DNA of 64,000 nucleotides from a bacterium (GTDB lineage: Bacteria; Krumholzibacteriota; Krumholzibacteriia; LZORAL124-64-63): positions 16,083 to 80,082 of the forward strand of contig JAIFKS010000025.1 in the NCBI GenBank assembly GCA_020049465.1, in the 5' to 3' direction. The position numbers were made by a program, and so were the translations under genes. Positions 8,826-19,516 of this stretch are shown here, piece by piece (position 1 is the stretch's first letter; every line of letters begins with the position of its first letter). The notes under the pieces were generated by a model. That model saw only the letters and a list, made by a program, of their open reading frames with translations, did not search any database and was not told the DNA's origin.

Positions 8826-10148
8826 TTGAACCAGAACGGAACCGGGGGCCCGGCCGGGCCGAAGATCCTTTCCGCGCGGTTCGATCGCACGGACGGCCAC
8901 CGTCTGGCGGTGTACGAGCAGGAGGGCGGCTACCAGGCGCTGCGCAAGGTGCTCGGCGGCATGCAGCCCGCCGAAGTCACGGCCATCGTCAAGGACTCGG
9001 GCCTGCGCGGTCGCGGCGGCGCCGGCTTCCCCACCGGCACCAAGTGGGGCTTCGTGCCCGCGGCCGCCGAACAGGTGTACTTCTTCGTCAACGCCGACGA
9101 GAGCGAGCCGGGCACCTTCAAGGACCGCTACCTGCTGGACTACGATCCGCACCAGACGATCGAAGGGACGATCATCAGCTGTTTCGCGGTGCGGGCCGGG
9201 CTGGGCTTCATCTACATCCGCGGGGAATTCGGCTGGCTGATCGACCGCGTGCAGAAGGCCGTGGACGAGTGCTACGCAGCCGGCTATCTGGGACGGAACA
9301 TCCTCGGCAGCGGCTACGATCTGGATCTGATCGTGCACAAGGGCGCCGGCGCCTACATCTGCGGCGAGGAGACGGGTCTGATCAACTCGGTCGAGGGCCG
9401 CAAGGGCCAGCCGAGCATCAAGCCGCCGTTCCCGGCGGTGTCGGGGTTCCTGAAGAAGCCGACCATCGTCAACAACGTGGAGTCGGTGGCCTCGGTGCCC
9501 TGGATCATCACGAACGGCGCGGCGGCCTACCGCGCTTTCGGCACCGAGAAGTCGCCCGGGACGAAGCTGTTCTCGGTCAGCGGGCCGGTGAAGCGGCCGG
9601 GCGTCTACGAGATCCCGCTCGGCATGCCGTTCCGCGACTTCTTCAATGACGTCCTCGGCGGCATGGCCGACGGCGAAGAGTTGAAGGCCGTGATCGTCGG
9701 CGGGAGTTCGGTGCCCGTGCTGCCGGCGGACGAGATCATGAACTGCAACCTGGACTACGAGTCGCTCGGGGCGGCGGGGACCATGCTGGGCTCGGGCGGC
9801 ATGATCGTCATCCCGAAGCGCTGCGACATGGTCGAACTGATCCAGGTGCTGATGCACTTCTACTGGGACGAGAGCTGCGGCCAGTGCACGCCGTGCCGCG
9901 AAGGCACCGGCTGGCTGCACCGGTTGGTGAAGAAGCTGCGGCGGGGCGAAGGCACGCCGGAGGATCTGGAACGGATCGAACACGTGTGCTCGGGCATGGC
10001 GGGTCTGACGATCTGCCCGCTGTCCGATGCCGCGGTGATGCCCATGCGCAGCTTCCTCGCCAAGTTCCGCGGCGAGTTCGAGGCCCTTGTCCAGCACCCG
10101 GCCCCGGTCGCGGCTTCGAGCCGCTGGCCGCGCGGCGAGCAGGAGTGA
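8826..10148 (+). CDS. nuoF: NADH-quinone oxidoreductase subunit F
   Basis: The NADH-oxidising flavoprotein of complex I (440 residues). The glycine-rich FMN/NADH segment GRGGAGFPTGTKW and the NADH loop VNADESEPGTFKDR are intact. The N3 [4Fe-4S] cluster motif ESCGQCTPCREGT is followed by the fourth ligand in ICPLSD. The likely start is TTG at 8826, placed behind ggggtggag; an in-frame ATG at 8781 lies inside nuoE and would add a non-homologous extension. The C-terminal 30 residues are a variable Ala/Pro/Arg tail. It accepts hydride from NADH and feeds NuoE and NuoG. Confidence 0.95.
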   Translation: MNQNGTGGPAGPKILSARFDRTDGHRLAVYEQEGGYQALRKVLGGMQPAEVTAIVKDSGLRGRGGAGFPTGTKWGFVPAAAEQVYFFVNADESEPGTFKDRYLLDYDPHQTIEGTIISCFAVRAGLGFIYIRGEFGWLIDRVQKAVDECYAAGYLGRNILGSGYDLDLIVHKGAGAYICGEETGLINSVEGRKGQPSIKPPFPAVSGFLKKPTIVNNVESVASVPWIITNGAAAYRAFGTEKSPGTKLFSVSGPVKRPGVYEIPLGMPFRDFFNDVLGGMADGEELKAVIVGGSSVPVLPADEIMNCNLDYESLGAAGTMLGSGGMIVIPKRCDMVELIQVLMHFYWDESCGQCTPCREGTGWLHRLVKKLRRGEGTPEDLERIEHVCSGMAGLTICPLSDAAVMPMRSFLAKFRGEFEALVQHPAPVAASSRWPRGEQE

Positions 10149-10152
10149 GCCC

Positions 10153-11676
10153 ATGGCCAAATTGACCATCGACGGCAGTGCGATCGAGGTGGCCGACGGC
10201 ACCTCGCTCTTCGACGCCTGCCGGCTGGCGCGCGGCGAGGCGCTGCCGCACTTCTGCTACCACCCGGACCTGTCGATCGCCGGCGTCTGCCGGTTGTGCC
10301 AGGTCGAGGTGGAGGGCATGCCCAAGCTGACCATCGCCTGCAACACGAGCGTGCGTGAAGGCATGGTCGTGCACACGCGCAGCGAAAAGGTGAGGAACGC
10401 GGCGCAGCAGATCCTCGAGATGCATCTCATCAACCACCCGGTCGACTGCCCCATCTGCGACCAGGCCGGCGAGTGCGGACTGCAGAACCAGTACATGAAC
10501 TACGGCCTGTACGACAGCCAGGTGGCGCAGGGCGACAAGGTGCTCAAGGCCAAGGCGCAGGTCATCGGCCCGCACGTGATCCTGGACAAGGAGCGCTGCG
10601 TGCTGTGCAGCCGCTGCGTTCGCTTCTGCAACGAGGTGACGAAGACCGGCGAACTGGGCATCTTCAACCGTGGTGATCGCGCCGAGATCGGCGTGGCGCC
10701 CGGCCGCGAACTGGACAACGCGTACTCGGTCAACACCGTGGACATCTGTCCGGTGGGCGCCCTGACCAGCCGCGACTTCCGTTTCCAGAAGCGCGTGTGG
10801 ATGCTGAAGTCCACCGACAGCGTGTGCCCTGGTTGCGCCACCGGCTGCAACGTGCGCATCGACCACGAGGCCGGCCGCATCTACCGCCTGAAGCCGCGTC
10901 GCAACGCGAAGGTGAACGGCTCCTGGATGTGCGACGAGGGACGCTTGACCTACAAGACCGTGCACGAGGCGGATCGTCTGGGTGATCCCCTGTGGCGCGG
11001 GCAGACGGTGACGTGGGCCGAAGTGCCGAACCATCTGGCGACGGTGGCCGCCGGCGGCTTCGCGCTGGTGATCGGCAGTGCGCACCTTTCGCTGGAGGAG
11101 CTGGCGCTGCTGAAGCAGGTGGCCGGCGCGGCACCCGTCAGCGGCGGCCTGGCCGGCAGCGACATGGGCACCGGCGACGACATCCTGCTGTCGGCGGACC
11201 GGACGCCCAACCGGCGCGGCCTGGCTCTGGCGGGTCTGGGCGAGCACGGCGCGGCGGAACTGGCCGCGCTGATCCGTGCCGCCCGCGGGGCGATCCTGGT
11301 GCACGGCGGCGATCCCGCGGCGGCGCCGGAGATCGCCGGGGCCCTGAACGGACGCGACAACGTGGTGTATGTGGGCACGCACCGACGGGCCACGGCGCAG
11401 CTGGCGGCGCTGGTCCTGCCGGGTTCGATGTGGGCCGAGAAGGCCGGCGTGTTCGCCAACCGCCAGGGCCGCCTGCAGGCGTTCGCGCAGGCGGTGGCGC
11501 GGCCGGGCAACGCGCGCGAGGACTGGCGCGTGCTGGCGGATCTGCTGCCGCGCGGCGGCCAGACGATCCCGACCAGCCTGAAGGCTCTGCGCGCGGCGAC
11601 CGCCGCCCAGCTGGCGCTGAATGTCGACCTGGACCGGCTGCCCGCCGACGGCGCGCTGCCCGGAGGGGAAGCCTGA
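10153..11676 (+). CDS. nuoG: NADH-quinone oxidoreductase subunit G, short form
   Basis: Iron-sulfur subunit of the N-module, 507 residues, clearly shorter than the 680-900 usual for bacterial NuoG. The electron-carrying part is intact: [2Fe-2S] ligands Cys35, Cys46, Cys49 and Cys63, the His-Cys3 cluster in HLINHPVDCPICDQAGEC, the N4 motif CVLCSRCVRFC with CPVGAL, and a CPGCATGC...C motif for the extra cluster N7, which many lineages have lost. What follows (about residues 285-507) is a reduced version of the molybdopterin-oxidoreductase-like domain. The stop overlaps the nuoH start by one base, so the short length looks natural, not caused by a frameshift. ATG at 10153 follows aggagtg. Confidence 0.93.
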   Translation: MAKLTIDGSAIEVADGTSLFDACRLARGEALPHFCYHPDLSIAGVCRLCQVEVEGMPKLTIACNTSVREGMVVHTRSEKVRNAAQQILEMHLINHPVDCPICDQAGECGLQNQYMNYGLYDSQVAQGDKVLKAKAQVIGPHVILDKERCVLCSRCVRFCNEVTKTGELGIFNRGDRAEIGVAPGRELDNAYSVNTVDICPVGALTSRDFRFQKRVWMLKSTDSVCPGCATGCNVRIDHEAGRIYRLKPRRNAKVNGSWMCDEGRLTYKTVHEADRLGDPLWRGQTVTWAEVPNHLATVAAGGFALVIGSAHLSLEELALLKQVAGAAPVSGGLAGSDMGTGDDILLSADRTPNRRGLALAGLGEHGAAELAALIRAARGAILVHGGDPAAAPEIAGALNGRDNVVYVGTHRRATAQLAALVLPGSMWAEKAGVFANRQGRLQAFAQAVARPGNAREDWRVLADLLPRGGQTIPTSLKALRAATAAQLALNVDLDRLPADGALPGGEA

Positions 11677-12959
11677 TGGACATCGTGCTCGAATCGCTGG
11701 CCAAGATCCTGTTCATGTTCCTGCTGATCATGGGCATGGTCCCGGCGCTGATCTGGGCCGAGCGCAAGGGCGCCGCCTTCATCCAGGACCGCACCGGCCC
11801 CAACCGCGCCTCCATCGGGGGCGTGCGGCTGGCGGGTCTGGTTCATCCGATCGCCGACGTGCTGAAGCTCGTCTTCAAGGAGGACGTGGCGCCGGCCGGC
11901 CGGCATCGCGCCCTGTACAATCTGGCGCCGTGGCTGGTGATGGCCGTGGCGGTCAGCACCTACGCGGTGATCCCGTTCGGCGACTACCTGGAAATCGGCG
12001 GCAAGCGGATCCCGCTGGTCGTGGCGGATCTGCAGGTGGGGCTGCTCTACGTGCTGGCTGTCGCCAGCCTGGGCACCTACGGCATCGTGCTGGGCGGCTG
12101 GGCCTCGAACAACAAGTTCACGTTCCTGGGCGGCATCCGCGCCACCGCGCAGATGATCAGCTACGAGATCAGCATGGGCCTGGCGATCATGGGCCTGATG
12201 CTCATCTTCGGCACCCTGCGCCTGACCGACATCGTGGCCGGCCAGGGCGGCCTGTTGTTCGGCTGGCTGCCGATGTGGGGCATCGTCCTGCAGCCCCTCG
12301 GCTTCGTGCTGTTCATCACCGCGGTCTTCGCCGAAACCAACCGCAACCCGTTCGACCTGCCCGAAGGCGAGTCGGAGATCGTCGCCGGCTACCACCTGGA
12401 GTACAGTTCGCTGAAGTTCGCACTATTCTTCATGGCCGAGTACTGCCACATGGTGGTCGGCGCGGCGATGATCAGCGCGCTGTATTTCGGCGGCTATCAG
12501 ATTCCCTGGCTGCCGCGTCCGGCGCTCGAGGCGCACGCCGGCCTGCTGCTGACGATCGCCATGGTGGCGACCGTCGTGGTCAGCCTGCTGTTCGCGGTGC
12601 TGTTCCTGCGCCGGGTCCAGCGCGAGAAGGGCAAGTTCGGCGACGCCCGCGACCGCGAGCCGGTGCTGGGCGCCGGGCTGTGGCTCGTCATGGCGGCGTT
12701 CGCGGCCGGCGCGCTGGTGCTGCGCCCCTGGGAGATCGGCCCGGCCGGCGGCAGCCTGGTGGCCACCTTCTTCCAGGTCGGCGCCTTCGTGGGCAAGGTC
12801 GTTTTCTTCGCCTGGCTGTTCATCTGGGTGCGCTGGACGTTGCCGCGCTTCCGCTATGACCAGCTGATGCGCCTGGGCTGGAAGGTCATGCTGCCGCTCG
12901 GGTTGGCCAACCTCGTGGTGACCGCGCTCGTGATAGCGGCGGTCGGGAGCGGGAAGTGA
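11676..12959 (+). CDS. nuoH: NADH-quinone oxidoreductase subunit H
   Basis: Membrane subunit at the base of the peripheral arm, forming most of the quinone chamber (427 residues, about nine helices). Conserved features include AERKGAAFIQDRTGPNRA in the first cytoplasmic loop and the acidic loop FAETNRNPFDLPEGESEIVAGYH (the long E-rich loop lining the quinone site). It is about 80-100 residues longer than E. coli NuoH, mainly through an extra hydrophobic stretch and an arginine/glycine-rich loop near the C-terminus (around residues 305-350). The ATG overlaps the nuoG stop (TGATG). Confidence 0.96.
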   Translation: MDIVLESLAKILFMFLLIMGMVPALIWAERKGAAFIQDRTGPNRASIGGVRLAGLVHPIADVLKLVFKEDVAPAGRHRALYNLAPWLVMAVAVSTYAVIPFGDYLEIGGKRIPLVVADLQVGLLYVLAVASLGTYGIVLGGWASNNKFTFLGGIRATAQMISYEISMGLAIMGLMLIFGTLRLTDIVAGQGGLLFGWLPMWGIVLQPLGFVLFITAVFAETNRNPFDLPEGESEIVAGYHLEYSSLKFALFFMAEYCHMVVGAAMISALYFGGYQIPWLPRPALEAHAGLLLTIAMVATVVVSLLFAVLFLRRVQREKGKFGDARDREPVLGAGLWLVMAAFAAGALVLRPWEIGPAGGSLVATFFQVGAFVGKVVFFAWLFIWVRWTLPRFRYDQLMRLGWKVMLPLGLANLVVTALVIAAVGSGK

Positions 12960-12960
12960 C

Positions 12961-13467
12961 ATGAGTTTCAAAGGATTGGCCAAGGGAGCTGGAAACAAGC
13001 GGCGATCGCTGCTTGAGTCCATCTACCTGTGGGAGATCGTCAAGGGGCTGGTCGTGACGGGCCGCCACCTTGTCTACAACATCTTCCACACCGGCAAGAT
13101 GCCGACGATGCAGTATCCCGAAGAGAAGCGCGTCTACGGCGAACGCTTCCGCGGGCGGCATCGGCTGATGCAGCGCGAGGACGGCACGCCCCGCTGCGTG
13201 GCCTGCCAGATGTGCTCGACGTACTGTCCGGCCGACTGCATCTACATCACGGCCGCCGAGCACCCGGACCCGGCCATCGAGAAGTATCCGGCGACCTTCG
13301 ACATCGACCTGCTGCGGTGCGTCTACTGCGGGCTGTGCGAGGAAGCCTGCCCCTGCGACGCGATCCGCCTGGACACCGGCATCTACGAGATCGCCGCCGA
13401 CCACCGCGACAAGTTCGTGGTCGACAAGGAATTCCTGCTCCACAACCGGACCGACGGGACGCGCTGA
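12961..13467 (+). CDS. nuoI: NADH-quinone oxidoreductase subunit I
   Basis: Ferredoxin-like subunit carrying clusters N6a and N6b, which link NuoG to NuoB. Two complete CxxCxxCxxxCP motifs are present: Cys79, 82, 85, 89 (CVACQMCSTYCP) and Cys120, 123, 126, 130 (CVYCGLCEEACP). The 168-residue length and the amphipathic N-terminus (ESIYLWEIVKGLVVTGRHL), which lies along the membrane, are normal. The ATG follows the nuoH stop by one base, with gggaagtg serving as ribosome binding site inside the nuoH end. Confidence 0.97.
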   Translation: MSFKGLAKGAGNKRRSLLESIYLWEIVKGLVVTGRHLVYNIFHTGKMPTMQYPEEKRVYGERFRGRHRLMQREDGTPRCVACQMCSTYCPADCIYITAAEHPDPAIEKYPATFDIDLLRCVYCGLCEEACPCDAIRLDTGIYEIAADHRDKFVVDKEFLLHNRTDGTR

Positions 13468-13485
13468 CCCGCGAAAGGACGACCG

Positions 13486-14001
13486 ATGGAGGCTTTCCTG
13501 TTCTGGACCTGCGGCGCCCTCATGGTGTTCGGCGGGGTGATGATGGTGCTGCAGCGCAGCGCGGTCGTGGCCGCGTTGTGGCTGGTGTTCGCCTTCATCG
13601 CCGCCGCCGGGGTGTTCGCCGTCCTGTCCGCGCCCTTCCTGGCCATCATGCAGGTTCTGGTCTACGCGGGCGCGATCATGGTGTTGTTCCTGTTCGTGAT
13701 CATGATGCTGCAGGGCCCCGTGATGGAGGGCGAACGCCGCCGCATGGCCCTGCCCCTGTGGCCGGGCGCGGCCATCCCGCCGCTGGCGGTGCTGGTGCTG
13801 GTCGGCGGCTGGCTCGGCCGCAACAGCGCCGGGTCCTTCCCGGCGGCCCCCCCGGCGGGCTTCGGTTCGCCGGGCCACGTCGCCGCGGCGATGCTGGGTC
13901 GTTACCTGCTGGCCTTCGAGCTGATCTCGATCGTGCTCCTGGTGGCCATCATCGGCGCCCTGTCCCTGGGACACCGGGAAAGGAATCAGACGTGGTCCTG
14001 A
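13486..14001 (+). CDS. nuoJ: NADH-quinone oxidoreductase subunit J
   Basis: Membrane subunit of complex I with five predicted helices in 171 residues. The third helix shows the family sequence QVLVYAGAIMVLFLFVIMML, which contains the pi-bulge involved in coupling. The ATG at 13486 is preceded by gaaagga. Its stop overlaps the nuoK start by 10 bases. NuoJ, NuoK and NuoA sit between NuoH and the antiporter-like subunits. Confidence 0.95.
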   Translation: MEAFLFWTCGALMVFGGVMMVLQRSAVVAALWLVFAFIAAAGVFAVLSAPFLAIMQVLVYAGAIMVLFLFVIMMLQGPVMEGERRRMALPLWPGAAIPPLAVLVLVGGWLGRNSAGSFPAAPPAGFGSPGHVAAAMLGRYLLAFELISIVLLVAIIGALSLGHRERNQTWS

Positions 14002-14297
14002 CCCTGAACCACTTCCTGGCGCTGGCGGCCGTCGTCTTCGTGACCGGCATGGCCGGCTTCGTGGTGCGGCGCAACGCGATCGTCATGCTGATGTGCATCG
14101 AACTGATGCTGTCGGCCGTGAACATCGTGTTCGCCGCCTTCGCCCGTCACCATGGCGACGCGGGCGGCCACGTCTTCGTGCTGATGAATTTCGCGGTCGC
14201 GGCCGCTGAAGCCGCGATCGGCCTGGCGATCCTGGTGGAGATCTACCGGCGCCGCCGGACGGTCGACGTCGACGAACTCAAGTCCCTGATGGAGTGA
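13992..14297 (+). CDS. nuoK: NADH-quinone oxidoreductase subunit K
   Basis: Small three-helix subunit (101 residues), related to MrpC. It keeps the two buried glutamates used for proton transfer, in MCIELMLSAVN and in the last helix (AVAAAEAAIGLAILVEIYRRR). The start is GTG at 13992 (reads VLTLNHFLALAAVVF), inside the end of nuoJ, with AAAGGA about ten bases upstream; no ATG fits the known N-terminus. The reading frame is open far upstream, but that part is a shadow of nuoI and nuoJ. Confidence 0.95.
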   Translation: MVLTLNHFLALAAVVFVTGMAGFVVRRNAIVMLMCIELMLSAVNIVFAAFARHHGDAGGHVFVLMNFAVAAAEAAIGLAILVEIYRRRRTVDVDELKSLME

Positions 14298-14301
14298 CGC
14301 C

Positions 14302-16332
14302 GTGCACAGTCCCGTCCAAGAAAGTCTTGTGCAGGAAAGCCTGCTGCGCTGGATCGTGCTGTTGCCCCTGCTCGGGGCGGCGATCAATGGCCTGCTGAAC
14401 CGGCGTCTGGCGCGCCCGGTGGTGGGGGCCATCGCCTGCGGCTCGGTCGGTCTCAGCTTCGTGCTGTCGGTCGTGGCGTTCGCGCGCCTGGCGTCTCTGC
14501 CGGCCGAGGCGCGCCTGCTGACGGACATCGTCGGCTCGTGGATCGTCTACGGCCCGCTGCGGGTGGACCTGGGCTTCGCCCTGGATCCCCTCAGCGCGGT
14601 GATGGCGCTGGTGGTCACCGGCGTCGGGTTCCTGATCCACATCTATTCGCTGGGCTACATGTCGCACGACAAGGGCTTCGCGCGCTTCTTCACGTACCTG
14701 AACCTGTTCATCTTCGCGATGATGACGCTGGTCCTGGGCGAGAACCTGCTCATGCTGTTCGTGGGCTGGGAGGGCGTCGGCCTGTGCTCGTACCTGCTGA
14801 TCAGCTTCTGGTTCAACGAGGAGGCCAACGCGATCGCGGGCAAGAAGGCCTTCGTCGTCAACCGGGTCGGCGACTTCGGCTTCCTGCTGGGCATCTTCCT
14901 GCTGGGCGCCACGCTGCTGCCGCACCTGGGCGCGGGCGAGGGTCTGTTCAGTTTCCGGACCATGCAGCACCACGCGAACGTCCTGGCGCCGGCGGCCACC
15001 GCCATCGCCCTGCTGCTGTTCGTCGGCGCGACCGGCAAGTCGGCGCAGATCCCCCTGTACATCTGGCTGCCGGATGCCATGGCCGGCCCGACGCCCGTCA
15101 GCGCGCTGATCCATGCCGCGACCATGGTCACGGCCGGCGTCTACATGATCGCGCGCATGAATTTCCTGTACGTGCTGTCGCCGACCGCGATGCAGGTGGT
15201 CGCGATCGTCGGCGCCGCCACGGCTCTGCTGGCGGCGACCATCGCCATGACGCAGAACGACATCAAGAAGGTGCTGGCCTATTCCACCGTCAGCCAGCTG
15301 GGCTACATGATGCTGGCCTGCGGCGTGGGCGCGTTCGCCGCCGGCATCTTCCACGTGATGACGCACGCCTTCTTCAAGGCCCTGCTGTTCCTGGGTTCGG
15401 GTTCGGTCATCCACGCCATGAGCGGCGAGCAGGACATGCGCGTGATGGGCGGTCTGCACAGGAAGCTGCCGGTCACGTTCTGGACGTTCCTGGCCGGCAC
15501 CTTCGCGATCGCCGGCGTGTTCCCCCTGGCCGGGTTCTTCAGCAAGGACGAGATCCTCTGGAAGACCTTCAGCAGCGACGTCGGCGGCGTGCCCCTGTAC
15601 GCGATCGCGTTCCTGGTGGCCGGACTGACGGCGTTCTACATGATGCGCCTGGTCGTGCTGACCTTCCACGGCGAGAACCGGGCCAGCGCGGAAGTGCGTC
15701 ACCACATCCACGAATCGCCGTGGACGATGACCCTGCCGCTGGTCGTCCTGGCCGTGCTGTCGGTGGTCGGCGGCTGGATCGGCTGGCCGGCCTTCCTGGG
15801 CGGCAGCAACCACTTCGAGCACTGGCTGGCGCCGGTGTTCGCGAGCGGGGGCCACGGCGCGGCGGCGGCCGGACACGGGGCCGAGGCGCTGGCGCACGGC
15901 GCGGCGGCGGCTCACGGCGGCGGCCATGGCGAAGTGGCGCTCGAGCGCGGGCTGGCCGCGGCCTCGCTGGTGTGGGGGCTGCTCGGATTGTCCCTGGGTT
16001 TCCTGGTCTATTCGCGGCGCACGAAAGTGGCCGACAGCATGCGCAATCTGGCCGGCGGCTGGCCGTACCGTGTCCTGCTGAACAAGTACTACGTGGACGA
16101 GGCCTATGACGGCGCCATCCTCCGGCCGGGATTCCGGCTGTCGAAGACGGTGCTGTGGAAAGGCATCGACGCCGGCGTCATCGACGGGCTGCTGGTCAAC
16201 GGCACGGCCCTGGTCGTGGCCGTGGTCGGTTCGCTGCTGCGCCTCATGCAGAACGGCCTCGTCCGGTTCTACGCCTGGTCCTTCTCCGTGGGCGTGGCGG
16301 TGTTCGTCGTCTACCTGAGCCTGAGAGGCTAG
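14302..16332 (+). CDS. nuoL: NADH-quinone oxidoreductase subunit L
   Basis: Distal antiporter-like proton-pumping subunit (676 residues, about 16 helices including the long lateral helix near the C-terminus). Pump residues are in place: Glu in FVGWEGVGLCSYLL, Lys in ATGKSAQIPLYIWLPDAM, and the HAATMVTAGVYM helix. GTG at 14302, behind ggagtg, is the start. Unusual: about residues 510-550 form a loop of alternating Gly, His and Ala (GGHGAAAAGHGAEALAHG and on), a histidine-rich insertion absent from E. coli NuoL, just before the final helices. It is followed by nuoM after 12 bases. Confidence 0.97.
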   Translation: MHSPVQESLVQESLLRWIVLLPLLGAAINGLLNRRLARPVVGAIACGSVGLSFVLSVVAFARLASLPAEARLLTDIVGSWIVYGPLRVDLGFALDPLSAVMALVVTGVGFLIHIYSLGYMSHDKGFARFFTYLNLFIFAMMTLVLGENLLMLFVGWEGVGLCSYLLISFWFNEEANAIAGKKAFVVNRVGDFGFLLGIFLLGATLLPHLGAGEGLFSFRTMQHHANVLAPAATAIALLLFVGATGKSAQIPLYIWLPDAMAGPTPVSALIHAATMVTAGVYMIARMNFLYVLSPTAMQVVAIVGAATALLAATIAMTQNDIKKVLAYSTVSQLGYMMLACGVGAFAAGIFHVMTHAFFKALLFLGSGSVIHAMSGEQDMRVMGGLHRKLPVTFWTFLAGTFAIAGVFPLAGFFSKDEILWKTFSSDVGGVPLYAIAFLVAGLTAFYMMRLVVLTFHGENRASAEVRHHIHESPWTMTLPLVVLAVLSVVGGWIGWPAFLGGSNHFEHWLAPVFASGGHGAAAAGHGAEALAHGAAAAHGGGHGEVALERGLAAASLVWGLLGLSLGFLVYSRRTKVADSMRNLAGGWPYRVLLNKYYVDEAYDGAILRPGFRLSKTVLWKGIDAGVIDGLLVNGTALVVAVVGSLLRLMQNGLVRFYAWSFSVGVAVFVVYLSLRG

Positions 16333-16344
16333 GAGGAAAGCGCT

Positions 16345-17930
<1,586 letters not shown>

Positions 17931-17931
<1 letters not shown>

Positions 17932-19448
17932 TGAACGGATTCCTTGTGCCGGCCATTGGCGATCAGCTCGATGTCCTGCTGCCGTATCTGGTCGTGGCCG
18001 GCGGCGGTCTGCTGGTCATGCTCGTGGACGCCTTCGTCCGCACGATGAGGAAGGACCACCTTTCGCTCCTGACGCTGGCGGTGCTGCTCCTGGCGGCGCT
18101 TTCGCAGCTGGTCCGGGGCGGCGGCGGCGGCGAGCGCGAAATCCTGAGCGGCATGATGGCCGTGGGGGACTACGCGCGATTCTTCAACTACCTGTTCATC
18201 GGCTGCGGCGTGCTCACGACGGTGTTCGCCACCTCGACGTTCGACCGTGACGAGCACTACCGGCCCGAGTTCTATCCCCTGCTTCTGTTCTCGATCCTGG
18301 GCATGATGGTCCTGGCGGCGGCTTCGGACCTGTTGACGGTCTTCCTGGGCATCGAGACCATGAGCCTCGCGGTCTACGTGCTGGTCGGCGGCGTGCGCGG
18401 AGACACGCGCAGCAGCGAGGCCGGTTTCAAGTACCTGCTGCTCGGCGGTTTCGCCTCGGCGTTCCTGCTGATGGGCATGGCGCTGCTGTACGGCTTCGCC
18501 GGCGGCACCGCGTTCAGCGACATCTCGCGGGCCCTGGCGCAGAACAGCGGCGATATGTCGCTGGCCCTGCTGGGCGGCGGGCTGGTGCTGGTGGGCTTCG
18601 GCTTCAAGGTGGCGCTGGTGCCGTTCCACATGTGGACGCCCGACGTCTACGACGGCGCGCCTGCCTACGTGACCGGTTTCATGGCCACCGCGGTGAAGGC
18701 CGCCGGCTTCGCGATCCTGCTGCGATTCGCCTGGCTGATGCAGCCGCAACTGGCGTTCGCCTGGTACCCGGTGCTGACCGTGCTGGCGGTCCTGACGATG
18801 TCGGTGGGCAACCTCGTGGCCCTGGCCCAGAGCAGCCTGAAGCGGCTGCTGGCCTGGTCATCGATCGCGCATGCGGGCTATCTGATGCTGGGCGTGGTGA
18901 CGCTGATCTCGCCGGGAACGGGCGGTTCCGCGCAGATGGTGCTCGGCCGCGAGGTCGGGGAGTCGGCGGGCTCGGCCCTGCTGTTCTATCTGCTCGCCTA
19001 CAGTCTGATGAACCTGGCCGCCTTCGGCGTGATCGGCGCCGTGGGCAGCAAGGGACGCGAAGCCGACGACATCGAGCGGTACGCCGGGCTCAGCCGCCGT
19101 CGTCCGGTCGCCGCGGCCGTGCTGGCCATCGCGATGCTGTCGCTGGCCGGCATCCCGCCGATGGTCGGGTTCATGTCGAAGTTCTACCTGTTCTCGGCCG
19201 TCGTGCGCGCGGGGCTGGTGCCCCTGGCGGTCATCGGCGTCATCAATTCGCTGGTGTCGGTGTACTACTACCTGCGCGTGATCGTCGTCATGTACATGAA
19301 GCAGCCCGAAGCGGACAGCTACGAAGGCGGCGAGCCGGTCGCGATCGGCGCGGCGGCGCTGCTGGCGGCGCTGGTGCTGCTGCTGGGCGTGATGCCCGAT
19401 TCGTTGCACCGGGCCGCGTTGATCATCTTCAGGCAGATCACCTTCTGA
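17931..19448 (+). CDS. nuoN: NADH-quinone oxidoreductase subunit N
   Basis: Third antiporter-like subunit and last gene of the operon (505 residues, about 14 helices). Diagnostic stretches are FKVALVPFHMWTPDVYDGAP and VKAAGFAILLRFAW, with the pump lysines. ATG at 17931 overlaps the nuoM stop (TGATG) and has GGAG at 17919; the GTG immediately before is a less likely start. After the stop an imperfect stem (around 19470-19500) without a U tract precedes the aldehyde dehydrogenase, so some read-through is possible. Confidence 0.96.
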
Positions 19449-19516
19449 GGCGGGTGGTCAGCCAGGACGGCCGCCAATCGACGTGAGCGGATTGGCGCGG
19501 CCGCCGGGGAGTCGCG

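Noticed and set aside
11030..11676. Frameshift as the cause of the short NuoG.
   Set aside because: The frame runs cleanly to a stop that overlaps the nuoH start by one base, and no NuoG-like sequence continues in another frame.
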